Source: Halomonadaceae bacterium T82-2 (lineage in GTDB: Bacteria > Pseudomonadota > Gammaproteobacteria > Pseudomonadales > Halomonadaceae). Taken from it: DNA of 64,000 nucleotides. The stretch's first letter is position 1. The number at the start of each line of letters is the position of its first letter. The translations under genes were made by a program, and so were the position numbers. Under the pieces are notes generated by a model. That model was not told where the DNA came from, did not search any database, and was given only the letters and a program-made list of their open reading frames with translations. The DNA is taken from NCBI GenBank assembly GCA_001577635.1, contig LSBP01000010.1, forward strand, positions 1 through 64,000, given 5' to 3'. This document shows, piece after piece, positions 8,849 to 17,616 of this stretch.

Positions 8849-9622
8849 ATGAATATGCTGCCTGCCCCTGCCGCGCCCGTCGATGATTACGTAGACCGGC
8901 GCGACCAGCCGTTGCGTGATCTCGACGGCCCCCGTGAAATGCCCATCACCCTGGCGCTCAACGATGAGGCGGTGGCCACGCTGCTGGCCACCCCCGAGTC
9001 GCTCGAGCCGCTGGCGATCGGCCACGCCTTCACCGCCGGCTGGATCACCCGCGGCGATCAGGTCGCGGACATCACGATTTCGCGGCTGCGCCACGGCCTG
9101 CGGGTGCGCCTGGCGGTCCCGGCGCGGCTGGCGCGACAGGCGGCGCGGCGCGCCCCGCGCGAGGCCTCGGTATCCAGCTGCGGTGCCTGCGGTGCCAGCG
9201 AGGAGGCCGAGGTAATGGCCGGGCTGACCCGCCTGCCGCCGCGCCCGGTCCTCTCCGGCGAGGCCCTGCGGCATGGCCTGGCGGCGCTCGAGGCGCGGCA
9301 TTGCCGGGGCCAGCACACCGCCCTGGGGCTGGATGCCCGCGGCGAGGTCGTGGCGCAGGGGCAGGATATCGGCCGCCACAACGCCCTCGATCGGGTGATC
9401 GGCGAGAGCCTGCTGAACGACACTCCGCCCGAGGCGGTGCTGGTGTCCAGCCGCTGCAGCCTCGAGCTGGTGCAGAAGACCGTGCGCGCGCGCATTCCCA
9501 CCCTGGCCACGCTGTCGCTGCCGTCCGCCCTGGCGGTCGAGGTGGCGCGGGCCTGCGAGCTCAATCTGGTGTGCTGCCACCGGGGGAAGCGGCTGGAGCT
9601 GTTCAGCGGCCACCTCGATTGA
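8849..9622 (+). CDS. fdhD: FdhD-like sulfurtransferase for formate dehydrogenase
   Basis: A 257-residue FdhD family protein. FdhD transfers sulfur from IscS to the molybdenum cofactor before its insertion into formate dehydrogenase. The functional Cys pair is present as C111-G-A-C114 in SSCGACGASEE, and the family motif GRHNALDRVIGE lies in the C-terminal half. Length is normal. No formate dehydrogenase gene is in the window. Its place between doeX and doeC, on the same strand, is unexpected because no known step of ectoine degradation needs it. Confidence 0.85.
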   Translation: MNMLPAPAAPVDDYVDRRDQPLRDLDGPREMPITLALNDEAVATLLATPESLEPLAIGHAFTAGWITRGDQVADITISRLRHGLRVRLAVPARLARQAARRAPREASVSSCGACGASEEAEVMAGLTRLPPRPVLSGEALRHGLAALEARHCRGQHTALGLDARGEVVAQGQDIGRHNALDRVIGESLLNDTPPEAVLVSSRCSLELVQKTVRARIPTLATLSLPSALAVEVARACELNLVCCHRGKRLELFSGHLD

Positions 9623-9733
9623 GCCGGCGAGAAAAAACCTCAACTCTTCCCCACATCTCCAAAAAAATACCGCCTTTCCCCCCTGGCTAACAGAAACACG
9701 TCGAGCGCCGCCTCCCTTACTCTGGGCAGCAAG

Positions 9734-9761
9734 CGGGTAGCAATACCCGGAACCCGTTTTT
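9734..9761 (+). terminator. Terminator-like or attenuator element before doeC
   Basis: CGGGTA (9734-9739) can pair with TACCCG (9744-9749) around a GCAA loop. Its CGGGT can instead pair with ACCCG at 9752-9756, which is followed directly by TTTTT (9757-9761) and would make a standard intrinsic terminator. It lies between fdhD and doeC, so it ends the first transcript or modulates read-through into doeCD. Confidence 0.5.
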
Positions 9762-9782
9762 CCGTTTCTGCGGAGGTGCAGG

Positions 9783-11252
9783 ATGAAACTCGACGATCCC
9801 CGCCTGTTTCGTCAGTACGCCTATATCGATGGCAAGTGGACCCATGGCGACGCGGGTCGCGAAGAGGCCGTGATCGACCCGGCGACCAACGAGACGCTGG
9901 GCCACATTCCGCTGCTCGAGCCGGAGCAGATCCGCGCCGCCGTGGACGCCGCGGATGCCGCCTTCGTGCAGTGGCGGGCGCTGCGCGCCGACGAGCGCTG
10001 CGAGCGGCTGCTGGCCTGGTACGACCTGCTGCAGGCCCATCGCGAGGATCTCGCTTACATCATGACCCGCGAGCAGGGCAAGCCGCTGCCCGATGCGCGC
10101 GGTGAGGTGGAGTACGGCGCGAGCTTCATCCGCTGGTTCGCCGAGGAAGGCAAGCGCACCTTCGGCCAGACGATTCCCAGCCACATCCCCAATGCCGCCC
10201 TGGGTACCCTCAAGGAGCCGGTGGGCGTGGCCGCACTGATCACGCCCTGGAACTTCCCGCTGGCGATGATCACTCGCAAGGCCGCCGCGGCGATGGCAGC
10301 GGGCTGCACGGTGGTCGTCAAGCCGGCCGGCGAGACGCCGTTCTCCGCCCTGGCACTGGCCGAGCTGGCCGAGCGGGCCGGTATCCCGGCCGGGGTGTTC
10401 AACGTGGTGCTGGGCGATGCGCCGATGGTCTCCGAGATTCTCTGCAAGGAGGAGCGCGTCAAGGCACTGTCGTTCACCGGTTCCACGCCGGTCGGCCGGT
10501 TGCTGCTCGAGCAGAGCGCCGGCACGGTCAAGCGCGTCTCGCTGGAGCTGGGCGGCAACGCGCCGTTCATTGTCGGCCCGGATGTCGATCCCAAGGAAGC
10601 GGCCTACGCCGCCGTGGCGGCCAAGTTCCAGACCGCCGGACAGGATTGCCTGGCCGCCAACCGCATCCTGGTCCACGAGTCCGTGCACGACGAATTCGTG
10701 GCGCACTTCGCCGAGCGCATGCAGGCCTTCACCGTCGGCAACGGCCTGGACGGCGAGGTCGATCTGGGGCCGCTGATTCACCGTCGGGCGGTGGACAAGG
10801 CCGCGGCGATCGTCGACGACGCGCTGTCCAAGGGCGCCACGCTGGTTCACGGCGACCAGTCGGCCGCGCCGGGCGACAACTTCTTCATGCCCGTCCTGCT
10901 GACCGAGGTCACGGCGGACATGAAGGTCTGGCGCGAGGAAAACTTTGCGCCGGTGGCGGGCATCACCCGCTACAGCACCGATGACGAAGTCATCGAGATG
11001 GCCAACGATACCGAGTATGGGCTGTCAGCCTACATCTTCACCCATGACATTCGGCGCATCTGGAAGATCATGCGCGCGCTGAAGAACGGCATGGTGGCGA
11101 TCAACACGGTGAAGATGACCGGGCCGCCCATCCCCTTCGGGGGGGTAAAGCAGTCGGGCCTGGGCCGCGAGGGCGGCACCGCGGGGATCGAGGAGTATCT
11201 CGAGACGAAGTACTACTGCCTCGGCGGGCTGGGTTCCGTTTCCGGCAGTTGA
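9783..11252 (+). CDS. doeC: Aspartate semialdehyde dehydrogenase DoeC
   Basis: A 489-residue aldehyde dehydrogenase that oxidises aspartate beta-semialdehyde to aspartate in ectoine degradation. It shows the ALDH signatures TPWNFPLAMITRK, FTGSTPVGR, LELGGNAPF (general base Glu) and a catalytic Cys in TAGQDCLAANR. By sequence alone it resembles succinate-semialdehyde dehydrogenase (compare gabD in this window), and the DoeC call rests on its neighbours doeABX and doeD. GGAGG near 9772 precedes the ATG. Confidence 0.88.
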   Translation: MKLDDPRLFRQYAYIDGKWTHGDAGREEAVIDPATNETLGHIPLLEPEQIRAAVDAADAAFVQWRALRADERCERLLAWYDLLQAHREDLAYIMTREQGKPLPDARGEVEYGASFIRWFAEEGKRTFGQTIPSHIPNAALGTLKEPVGVAALITPWNFPLAMITRKAAAAMAAGCTVVVKPAGETPFSALALAELAERAGIPAGVFNVVLGDAPMVSEILCKEERVKALSFTGSTPVGRLLLEQSAGTVKRVSLELGGNAPFIVGPDVDPKEAAYAAVAAKFQTAGQDCLAANRILVHESVHDEFVAHFAERMQAFTVGNGLDGEVDLGPLIHRRAVDKAAAIVDDALSKGATLVHGDQSAAPGDNFFMPVLLTEVTADMKVWREENFAPVAGITRYSTDDEVIEMANDTEYGLSAYIFTHDIRRIWKIMRALKNGMVAINTVKMTGPPIPFGGVKQSGLGREGGTAGIEEYLETKYYCLGGLGSVSGS

Positions 11253-11320
11253 TCGAACGCACGACGTTTGACGAACCGTTTATTGCTTTCAGCAAGATGA
11301 CTTTTTGACAGGAGAGTGCC

Positions 11321-12733
11321 ATGACCACCCATCAGGATCTGATCGATCGCGATCGCAAGGTTACCTTCCATGCGTCCACGCACCTGCGTGACTTCGCCCA
11401 CGGCAATGCGCCGGGTCGCGTGATCACCGGTGGCAAGGGCATCAACATCGTCGACAAGGACGGCCGCGAGTTCATCGACGGCTTCGCCGGCCTGTACTGC
11501 GTCAACATCGGCTACGGCCGCACCGAGGTGGCCGAGGCCATCTACAAGCAGGCGCTGGAGCTGGCCTACTACCACACCTACGTGGGCCACTCCAACGAGC
11601 CGCAGATCGCGCTGTCCGAGAAGATCCTCGAGCTGGCCGGCCCGGGCATGTCCAAGGTCTACTACGGCCTCGGCGGCAGCGATGCCAACGAGACCCAGCT
11701 GAAGATCGTGCGTTACTACAACAACGTGCTGGGTCGTCCGCAGAAGAAGAAGGTCATCTCGCGGATGCGCGGCTACCACGGCTCCGGCCTGGCCACTGGT
11801 TCGCTGACCGGCCTCAAGGCATTCCACGATCAGTTCGATCTGCCGATGACCGGCATCCTGCACACCGAGGCGCCGTACTACTACCATCGTGCCCCCGAAC
11901 TGGAAGGCATGAGCGAGCGTGAATTCTCCAAGCATTGCGCCGCCAAGCTCGAGGAGCTGATCCTGGCCGAGGGTCCGGATACCGTCGCCGCCTTCATCGG
12001 CGAGCCGGTGCTGGGCACCGGGGGCATCGTGCCGCCGCCGGAAGGCTACTGGGACGAGATCCAGACCGTGCTGTCCAAGTACGACGTGCTGCTGATCGCC
12101 GACGAGGTGGTCTGTGGCTTCGGCCGTATCGGCAGCGACTTCGGCAGCCATCAGTACGGCATCAAGCCGGACCTGATCACCATCGCCAAGGGGCTGACCA
12201 GTGCCTACCAGCCGCTCTCCGGCGTCATCGTCGGCGACAAGGTCTGGCAGGTGCTCGAGCACGGCACCGGCGAGTTCGGCCCGATCGGCCACGGCTGGAC
12301 CTACTCCGGTCATGCACTGGGCTGTGCGGCCGGCCTGGCCAACCTGGAGATCATCGAGCGCGAAGGGCTGACCCGGAATGCTGCCGAGACCGGCGCCTAC
12401 CTGCAGCAGAAGATGCAGGAAGCCTTCGGCGAGCACCCGATCGTCGGCAACGTGCGTGGCGTGGGCATGCTCGCGGCACTGGAGTTCTCGCCGGCGGCCG
12501 CCAAGCGTGCCCACTTCGATCCGGCCCTGAAGGTCGGGGCGCGCATCAGCTCCGCCGCGCTGGAGGAGAACCTGATCGCCCGTGCCATGCCGCAGGGCGA
12601 CATCCTCGGCTTCGCGCCGCCGCTGGTCGCCACCCGTGACGATGTCGACGAGATCGTCGCCCGCGCCAAGCGTGCCGTGGACAAGGTCGCCGACGAGCTG
12701 ACCAAGTCCGGCGATCTGGGCGACGGGGCATAG
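11321..12733 (+). CDS. doeD: Diaminobutyrate transaminase DoeD
   Basis: A 470-residue class III aminotransferase that converts L-2,4-diaminobutyrate to aspartate semialdehyde, the substrate of DoeC encoded 68 bp upstream. The PLP-binding lysine lies in LITIAKGLTSAYQPLSG, preceded by the Asp motif LLIADEVVCGFGR. AGGAGAG precedes the ATG. The TAG stop codon at 12731-12733 is also the first three bases of a copy of the dispersed palindromic element. Confidence 0.9.
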   Translation: MTTHQDLIDRDRKVTFHASTHLRDFAHGNAPGRVITGGKGINIVDKDGREFIDGFAGLYCVNIGYGRTEVAEAIYKQALELAYYHTYVGHSNEPQIALSEKILELAGPGMSKVYYGLGGSDANETQLKIVRYYNNVLGRPQKKKVISRMRGYHGSGLATGSLTGLKAFHDQFDLPMTGILHTEAPYYYHRAPELEGMSEREFSKHCAAKLEELILAEGPDTVAAFIGEPVLGTGGIVPPPEGYWDEIQTVLSKYDVLLIADEVVCGFGRIGSDFGSHQYGIKPDLITIAKGLTSAYQPLSGVIVGDKVWQVLEHGTGEFGPIGHGWTYSGHALGCAAGLANLEIIEREGLTRNAAETGAYLQQKMQEAFGEHPIVGNVRGVGMLAALEFSPAAAKRAHFDPALKVGARISSAALEENLIARAMPQGDILGFAPPLVATRDDVDEIVARAKRAVDKVADELTKSGDLGDGA

Positions 12734-12872
12734 GTTTGGCTGAAAACGGCCTGCACTCGGCCATACGGCGTTAAAAATCAGCTCAAAATGCTCATTTACA
12801 GCTCGTAAACTCCGCTTTTTCGCTGATTTTTGCCTTGTCTGGCCGTCGTTCGCCGAGTTTTCAGGCAACCTA
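12731..12872 (+). repeat. Dispersed palindromic element, copy 2
   Basis: Complete 142-bp copy. It begins with TAGGTTTGGCTGAAAAC and ends with GTTTTCAGGCAACCTA, imperfect terminal inverted repeats. Inner arms AAAAATCAGC (about 12772-12781) and GCTGATTTTT (about 12821-12830) enclose the conserved core with CATTTAC and GTAAACTCC. The first three bases are the doeD stop codon. Confidence 0.9.
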
Positions 12873-12930
12873 TGCTACATAGCCACGGTTGCTATGCTTC
12901 ACGAAAGACACCGGCCGGTCGGCCGGTAAC

Positions 12931-12955
12931 GACGCCGCAAGTTTCTTGCGGCGTC
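12931..12955 (+). terminator. Strong hairpin downstream of doeD
   Basis: Perfect 11-bp stem (GACGCCGCAAG with CTTGCGGCGTC) with a 3-base TTT loop, 39 bp before the eutB start. No T-run follows, so efficiency is unclear. It probably separates doeCD from eutBC. Confidence 0.6.
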
Positions 12956-12993
12956 GTCCTGTCTGGCCCATGCCGTTCAACAAGGAGTCAACG

Positions 12994-13995
12994 ATGACGC
13001 AGCCGACGCATGGCGTGACCCTGGCCTCGCTCTATCAGGCCCGGGCGCGCATTGCCGGTCAGGTGACGCGCACCCCGCTGATCCGCTCCCAGGCCCTGTC
13101 GCGGCGTTTCGACGCCGAAGTCTTTCTCAAGCTGGAAAACTGCCAGCCCAGTGGGGCCTTCAAGCTGCGGGGCGCGACCAACATGATCCGCGCCCTGCGC
13201 GAGCGGGGCGGCGCCGATGCGCTGTCGCGTGGCGTGACCACCGCTTCCACCGGCAACCACGGGCGCGCCGTGGCGCTGGCGGCCTCGCGCCTTGGGGTGC
13301 CGGCGATCATCTGCCTGTCGAACCTGGTGCCCGATAACAAGGTGCGGGCCATCGAGGCACTGGGCGCCGAGGTCAGGCGTGTCGGCCGGAGCCAGGATGA
13401 AGCCTTCGGCGAGGTCGCGCGGCTGGTCGACGAGGAGGGCATGACGCTGATCCCGCCCTTCGATGACCCGCTGATCGCCAGCGGTCAGGGTACCATCGGG
13501 CTGGAGCTGCTCGAGGATCAGCCCGATCTGGACCGGGTGATCGTCGGTCTGTCCGGGGGCGGGCTGCTGGGCGGCATCGGTGCCGCGATCAAGGGGATTC
13601 GCCCGGCCACCCGGGTCACCGGCATCAGCCTCAGTCAGGGGGCGGCGATGTGGGAGAGCCTCCAGGCCGGGCATCCGGTCGATGTCGAGGAGGTCGAGAG
13701 CCTCGGCGATTCGCTGGGCGGTGGCATCGGCCTGGACAATCGCTGCACCTTCGCGCTGGTTCGTGAGGTCATGGACGATCACTACCAGGTTGCCGAGGCC
13801 GCCATCGCGCGCGCCATGGTCGACATGCTGGCCGACGAGAAGATGCTGGTGGAAGGCGCCGCGGCGGTGGGGCTGGCGGCTCTCGACGAGCACGGCCTGG
13901 ACGTGCGCGGCCAGAAGGTGGCACTGATCGTCTCGGGCAATGGCGTGGCGCTGGAAACCTTTGATCGTGCCCGGGAGCTTGCCGGAACCCGTTGA
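12994..13995 (+). CDS. eutB: Hydroxyectoine utilisation dehydratase EutB
   Basis: A 333-residue fold-type II PLP enzyme of the threonine dehydratase family. The PLP lysine is in CQPSGAFKLRGA, and the phosphate-binding Gly-rich loop is LSGGGLLGGIG. Next to eutC and the doe genes, it fits EutB, proposed to act with EutC (and EutA where present) in channelling hydroxyectoine into the ectoine route. AAGGAG at 12982-12987 sets the ATG. A plain serine/threonine dehydratase is the alternative. No eutA is seen in the window. Confidence 0.8.
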   Translation: MTQPTHGVTLASLYQARARIAGQVTRTPLIRSQALSRRFDAEVFLKLENCQPSGAFKLRGATNMIRALRERGGADALSRGVTTASTGNHGRAVALAASRLGVPAIICLSNLVPDNKVRAIEALGAEVRRVGRSQDEAFGEVARLVDEEGMTLIPPFDDPLIASGQGTIGLELLEDQPDLDRVIVGLSGGGLLGGIGAAIKGIRPATRVTGISLSQGAAMWESLQAGHPVDVEEVESLGDSLGGGIGLDNRCTFALVREVMDDHYQVAEAAIARAMVDMLADEKMLVEGAAAVGLAALDEHGLDVRGQKVALIVSGNGVALETFDRARELAGTR

Positions 13996-14061
13996 GCGTG
14001 CTGCCCTTCCGGCAGGGCGGCGCGCCCGCGAGAGATACAGTCGAGAACTGAGGACGGATTC

Positions 14062-15021
14062 ATGGAACTCTATCAACGCGATGACATCGAGGCGGCGGTC
14101 AGGCTCGACCAGGAGGCCCTGACGGCCGTGGAAAACGGCTTTGCCGCGCTGGGGCGCGGCGAGGTGGTACAGCCGCCGATCCTGTCGATGGCGATCGAGG
14201 AGGCCAACGGCGAAGTGGACGTCAAGACGGCGCACATTCGCGGCGCCGAGCGTTTCGCCATCAAGGTCAGCCCCGGTTTCTTCGACAACCCCAAGATCGG
14301 CCTGCCGAGTCTCAACGGGCTGATGATGGTGTTTTCCGCCAAAACCGGGCTGGTGGACGCGGTGCTCTTCGACGAGGGCTACCTGACCGCCGTGCGCACC
14401 GCGCTGGCCGGCGCGATTGCCGCCAAGCACCTGTCGCGCGAGGCCAGCCGCCGGGTCGCCGTGCTGGGGGCCGGCGAGCAGGCCGAGTTGCAGGTCAGGG
14501 CGCTGCAGCTGGTCCGCGACATCGATACCGTCGATGTCTGGGCGCGGCACCGCGAGTCCGCCGAGGCCTATGCCGAGCGCATGCGCGCGCAGGGGCTGAG
14601 CGTCAACGTCCACGACTCGGTCAGGGAGGCCTGCGAACAGGCCGACATCATCGTCACCACCACGCCCGCCCGGGAGCCGATTCTCACCGCCCAGGACCTG
14701 CCCGAAGGGGTGCATGTCACGGCGATGGGCTCCGACAGCCCGGAAAAGCGTGAGCTCGACGAGGAGGTGATGATCCGTGCCGATGCCTTCGTCTGCGACA
14801 CCCGCGCGCAGAGCCGGACCAACGGTGAGCTCAAGGCCTTCGTCAAGCCCGGCGAAGACGAGGCCAGTGCGCCGTTCAAGGTCTACGAGCTGGGACAGGC
14901 GATCGCCGAGAACCAGCGCCTGCGGGTCTCGGACGCCAGCATCACCGTCTGTGACCTGACCGGCACCGGGGTGCAGGATACCGCGATCGCTGCCTTCGCC
15001 CTGCAGCGCCTCGCCGACTGA
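14062..15021 (+). CDS. eutC: Ornithine cyclodeaminase family protein EutC
   Basis: A 319-residue ornithine cyclodeaminase/mu-crystallin family protein. The N-terminal half binds substrate (VKVSPGF-type segment IKVSPGFFDNPKIGLPS), and the Rossmann half has VAVLGAGEQAELQ with TTTPAREPIL further on. The pairing with eutB is the diagnostic context for hydroxyectoine use. It is 66 bp behind eutB and likely cotranscribed. The exact reaction of EutC has been inferred from genetics rather than shown by sequence. Confidence 0.82.
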   Translation: MELYQRDDIEAAVRLDQEALTAVENGFAALGRGEVVQPPILSMAIEEANGEVDVKTAHIRGAERFAIKVSPGFFDNPKIGLPSLNGLMMVFSAKTGLVDAVLFDEGYLTAVRTALAGAIAAKHLSREASRRVAVLGAGEQAELQVRALQLVRDIDTVDVWARHRESAEAYAERMRAQGLSVNVHDSVREACEQADIIVTTTPAREPILTAQDLPEGVHVTAMGSDSPEKRELDEEVMIRADAFVCDTRAQSRTNGELKAFVKPGEDEASAPFKVYELGQAIAENQRLRVSDASITVCDLTGTGVQDTAIAAFALQRLAD

Positions 15022-15046
15022 CCCGGTGTTGCAGGTTGCTCGCGAT

Positions 15047-15074
15047 GCTGCCCACCCCGGCCGGGGTGGGCAGC
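15047..15074. terminator. Perfect palindrome between eutC and argC
   Basis: A fully self-complementary 28-base sequence (arms GCTGCCCACCCCGG and CCGGGGTGGGCAGC) lies between the converging eutC and argC genes. It is a good bidirectional terminator candidate, although the flanks are not T-rich. Confidence 0.6.
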
Positions 15075-15099
15075 GTCGTTTCGGGCGGCGGTCGCCGCG

Positions 15100-16050
15100 T
15101 CAACCGACGGTCAGGCCGGTGTCCTCGTCCAGGCCCAGGTGGATGTTCATGCACTGCACCGCGGCGCCCGCCGCGCCCTTGCCGAGGTTGTCCAGCCGGG
15201 CGACCAGCGCCAGACGCTCCTCGCCGCCGTAGACGAACAGGTCGACCCGGTTGGTGTCGTTGGCGCCCTGCACCTCGAAGAAGCCGTGGTCGAGGCTGGC
15301 CTCGTCGGCCAGGGGCATGACGTTGACGAAGGGCTCGTTCGCGTAGTGGCGGGCATAGGCGTCGTGGATCGCGGCACCGTCGGCGCCCGCGGCCAGGCGG
15401 TCGACGTGCAGTGGCACGGTGACCGACAGTCCCTTGAGGAAGGGTCCCACCACGGGCGTGAAGACCGGCGCCTGGGCGAGGCCGCCGTGCAGGCGCATCT
15501 CCGGCAGGTGCTTGTGGGCCAGGGTCATGGCATAGGGGCGCGGCGCCGCCAGGCGGCCGGGCTCCGCAGCCTCGTATTCGGCGATCAGCTTCTTGCCGCC
15601 GCCGCTGTAGCCGGTCAGCGAGAAGGCCGACAGCGGATAGTCGGCGGGCAGCAGTCCGGCCTCGATCAGCGGGCGCACGAGCAGGATGAAGGCGCTGGCA
15701 TGGCAGCCGGGGTTGGCGATGCGCTTGCTGCGCCGGATGGCCTCGCGCTGGCCGGGGACCAGCTCGGGCAGGCCGTAGGTCCAGCCCTCGGCGGTACGAA
15801 AGGCGGTGCTGGCGTCGATCAGGCAGGTGTCGGGATTGTCGAGCAGTTCGACCGCCTGGCGCGAGGCTTCGTCCGGCAGGCACAGGAAGGCCACGTCGGC
15901 GGCGTTGAGAAGTCGGGCACGTTCGGCGGTGTCCTTGCGCCGGTCGCTGTCGATGCGCAGCAGCTCGATATCGTCGCGCGCCTCGAGATAGTCGAGCAGG
16001 CGCAGGCCGGTGGTCCCTTCCTGCCCATCCACATACACGTTGAACGCCAT
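15100..16050 (-). CDS. argC: N-acetyl-gamma-glutamyl-phosphate reductase, short (type 2) form
   Basis: A 316-residue ArgC of the shorter class, which reduces N-acetylglutamyl phosphate to the semialdehyde in arginine synthesis. Catalytic Cys is in [11 protein letters not shown]; the cofactor loop is [12 protein letters not shown], and [12 protein letters not shown] is the family motif. No other arg genes are nearby, and type 2 ArgC is often a second copy. Its position beside ectoine degradation genes may be chance. A catabolic role on acetylated intermediates is possible but unsupported. Confidence 0.85.
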   Translation of the reverse strand: MAFNVYVDGQEGTTGLRLLDYLEARDDIELLRIDSDRRKDTAERARLLNAADVAFLCLPDEASRQAVELLDNPDTCLIDASTAFRTAEGWTYGLPELVPGQREAIRRSKRIANPGCHASAFILLVRPLIEAGLLPADYPLSAFSLTGYSGGGKKLIAEYEAAEPGRLAAPRPYAMTLAHKHLPEMRLHGGLAQAPVFTPVVGPFLKGLSVTVPLHVDRLAAGADGAAIHDAYARHYANEPFVNVMPLADEASLDHGFFEVQGANDTNRVDLFVYGGEERLALVARLDNLGKGAAGAAVQCMNIHLGLDEDTGLTVG

Positions 16051-16281
16051 CGCGGGTCTCTCATTCCAGTCGTCGATCAGGAGGGGCTATTGTGCGGCGT
16101 TTACCCCTTGCTTGTCATATGCCAAGGGGCCCTTGTCAGGGCTGTCGCCGTTACGGTGATCGCCAGGGCTGAGCCGTCGACAGGTCTACGAGGGGGCGCT
16201 GTTATTGCCATGGGTCCCTTGTCGAGGGTCGCCAAAGCGACCAGTCTGAAGCGACACGCACGCAGTGACAGGAAGCACGGC

Positions 16282-16950
16282 ATGAAACGAGTTCTCGCAT
16301 TCGATGTATATGGCACCCTGATCGACACCCACGGCGTGGTGGAGTCCCTGCACCAGCACCTGGGCGACAGCGCCGAGGAGTTCTCGCGGCGCTGGCGCGA
16401 CAAGCAGCTCGAATATGCCTTCCGGCGGGGCCTGATGGGCGCCTTCGCCGACTTCTCGCAATGCACCCGGGATGCCCTGGAATTCGTCGATCGGGCGATG
16501 GGCACGCGCCTCGGCGAGACCGACAAGGAGCGGCTGATGGGCGTCTACGGGCGGCTGCCGGCCTTCGATGACGTGGCGCCGGCCCTGTCGCGCATGGCCG
16601 AGCTCAACCTCAAGCGGGTCGCGTTCTCCAACGGCAGCCGCCGGGCGGTCGAGGGGCTGCTCGACCAGGCCGGGGTACTCGGGCAGTTCGATGACATCGT
16701 CAGCGTCGAGGAGGTCAAGCGCTTCAAGCCCGATCCGGCGGTCTACGCCTTTCTGCACAACCGGCTCGAGGTGCCGGCCCACGAGACCTGGCTGGTGTCG
16801 TGCAACCCCTTCGACGTGATCGGCGCCAAGCACGCCGGCCTGCATGCGGCCTGGGTGCGGCGCAGCGCCGAGGCGCCGTTCGACACCTGGGGCGGCGAGC
16901 CGGATCTGACGGTGTCGTCCCTCGACGAGCTCGCCGAGCGCCTGGGCTGA
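16282..16950 (+). CDS. HAD-superfamily haloacid dehalogenase type II
   Basis: A 222-residue HAD hydrolase. The nucleophile Asp8 lies in AFDVYGTLID, motif II is FSNGSRRAVEG, the lysine motif is VKRFKPDPAVY, and SCNPFDVIGAKHAG carries the acidic end. This matches (S)-2-haloacid dehalogenase type II, which hydrolyses 2-haloalkanoates, though many relatives are phosphatases. AGGAAG lies 12 bp before the ATG. The 230-bp gap before it, back to argC, shows no other gene. Confidence 0.8.
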   Translation: MKRVLAFDVYGTLIDTHGVVESLHQHLGDSAEEFSRRWRDKQLEYAFRRGLMGAFADFSQCTRDALEFVDRAMGTRLGETDKERLMGVYGRLPAFDDVAPALSRMAELNLKRVAFSNGSRRAVEGLLDQAGVLGQFDDIVSVEEVKRFKPDPAVYAFLHNRLEVPAHETWLVSCNPFDVIGAKHAGLHAAWVRRSAEAPFDTWGGEPDLTVSSLDELAERLG

Positions 16951-17616
16951 TCAGCTGCCGCCCAGCGTGACGATACGTCCGCCAGCCGCCTCGGCGTCGG
17001 CGGGGTCGTGGGTCACCAGCAGGGCCGGCAGGCCGCGTCGGGCGATCTCGGCGACGACCCGCCGGCGCAGGTCGTCGCGCAACGCGACATCGAGACTCGA
17101 GAAGGGCTCGTCGAGCAGCATCGCCCGGGGCGCGGAGAGCAGTACCCGCAGCAGCGCGACCCGCGCCTTCTGGCCGCCCGACAGGGTGGCCGGGTCGCGC
17201 TCGGCGTAACCGGCCAGTCCGGCCCGGGCGAGCGCCTCGGCGACGCGGGCGCGGCGCTCGCGGCGTCGGCCGCCGGGAGCCATGCCGAAGGCCAGGTTGC
17301 CGCCCACCGAGAGATGCGGGAACAGCAGCGGGTCCTGAAACAGCAGGCCGACGTGGCGGGATTCCGGTGGCAGGCCATCGAGCGGCGTATCGCCGAGGCG
17401 GACGCATCCCGCTGCCGTGAAGGCCGGCGCCAGAAAGCCGGCGATGGCCGCCAGCAGGGTCGACTTGCCGCTGCCCGATGGCCCCATCACGGTGAGGATC
17501 TCGCCGGGGGCGATGTCGGTGTCGAGCCTCACCAGCGGCTGCCCCGCCAGGTTGATGACCAGCCGTTCGAGGTGCAGCGACGCGGGGGCGAGGCCGGTAT
17601 GGGAGAGGTCGGTCAT
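16951..17616 (-). CDS. ynjD: ABC importer ATP-binding subunit, YnjD type
   Basis: A 221-residue ABC ATPase with Walker A GPSGSGKST, signature LSGGQKARV, Walker B AMLLDEPFSSLD and an H-loop LVTHDPADAEA. It forms the third gene of a YnjBCD-type operon (binding protein, fused permease, ATPase). The substrate of YnjBCD is not settled; the set resembles thiamine and ferric iron importers. Its ATG overlaps the permease stop by four bases. Confidence 0.85.
   Translation of the reverse strand: MTDLSHTGLAPASLHLERLVINLAGQPLVRLDTDIAPGEILTVMGPSGSGKSTLLAAIAGFLAPAFTAAGCVRLGDTPLDGLPPESRHVGLLFQDPLLFPHLSVGGNLAFGMAPGGRRRERRARVAEALARAGLAGYAERDPATLSGGQKARVALLRVLLSAPRAMLLDEPFSSLDVALRDDLRRRVVAEIARRGLPALLVTHDPADAEAAGGRIVTLGGS

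Noticed and set aside
11213-12868. 551-codon ORF antisense to doeD
   Set aside because: High-GC third-position bias opens long antisense frames. It mirrors doeD, has no family motif and ends in the repeat.
15100-16050. ArgC as a member of the ectoine degradation pathway
   Set aside because: It is convergent with eutC and separated by a strong palindrome, and the known pathway has no acyl-phosphate step.
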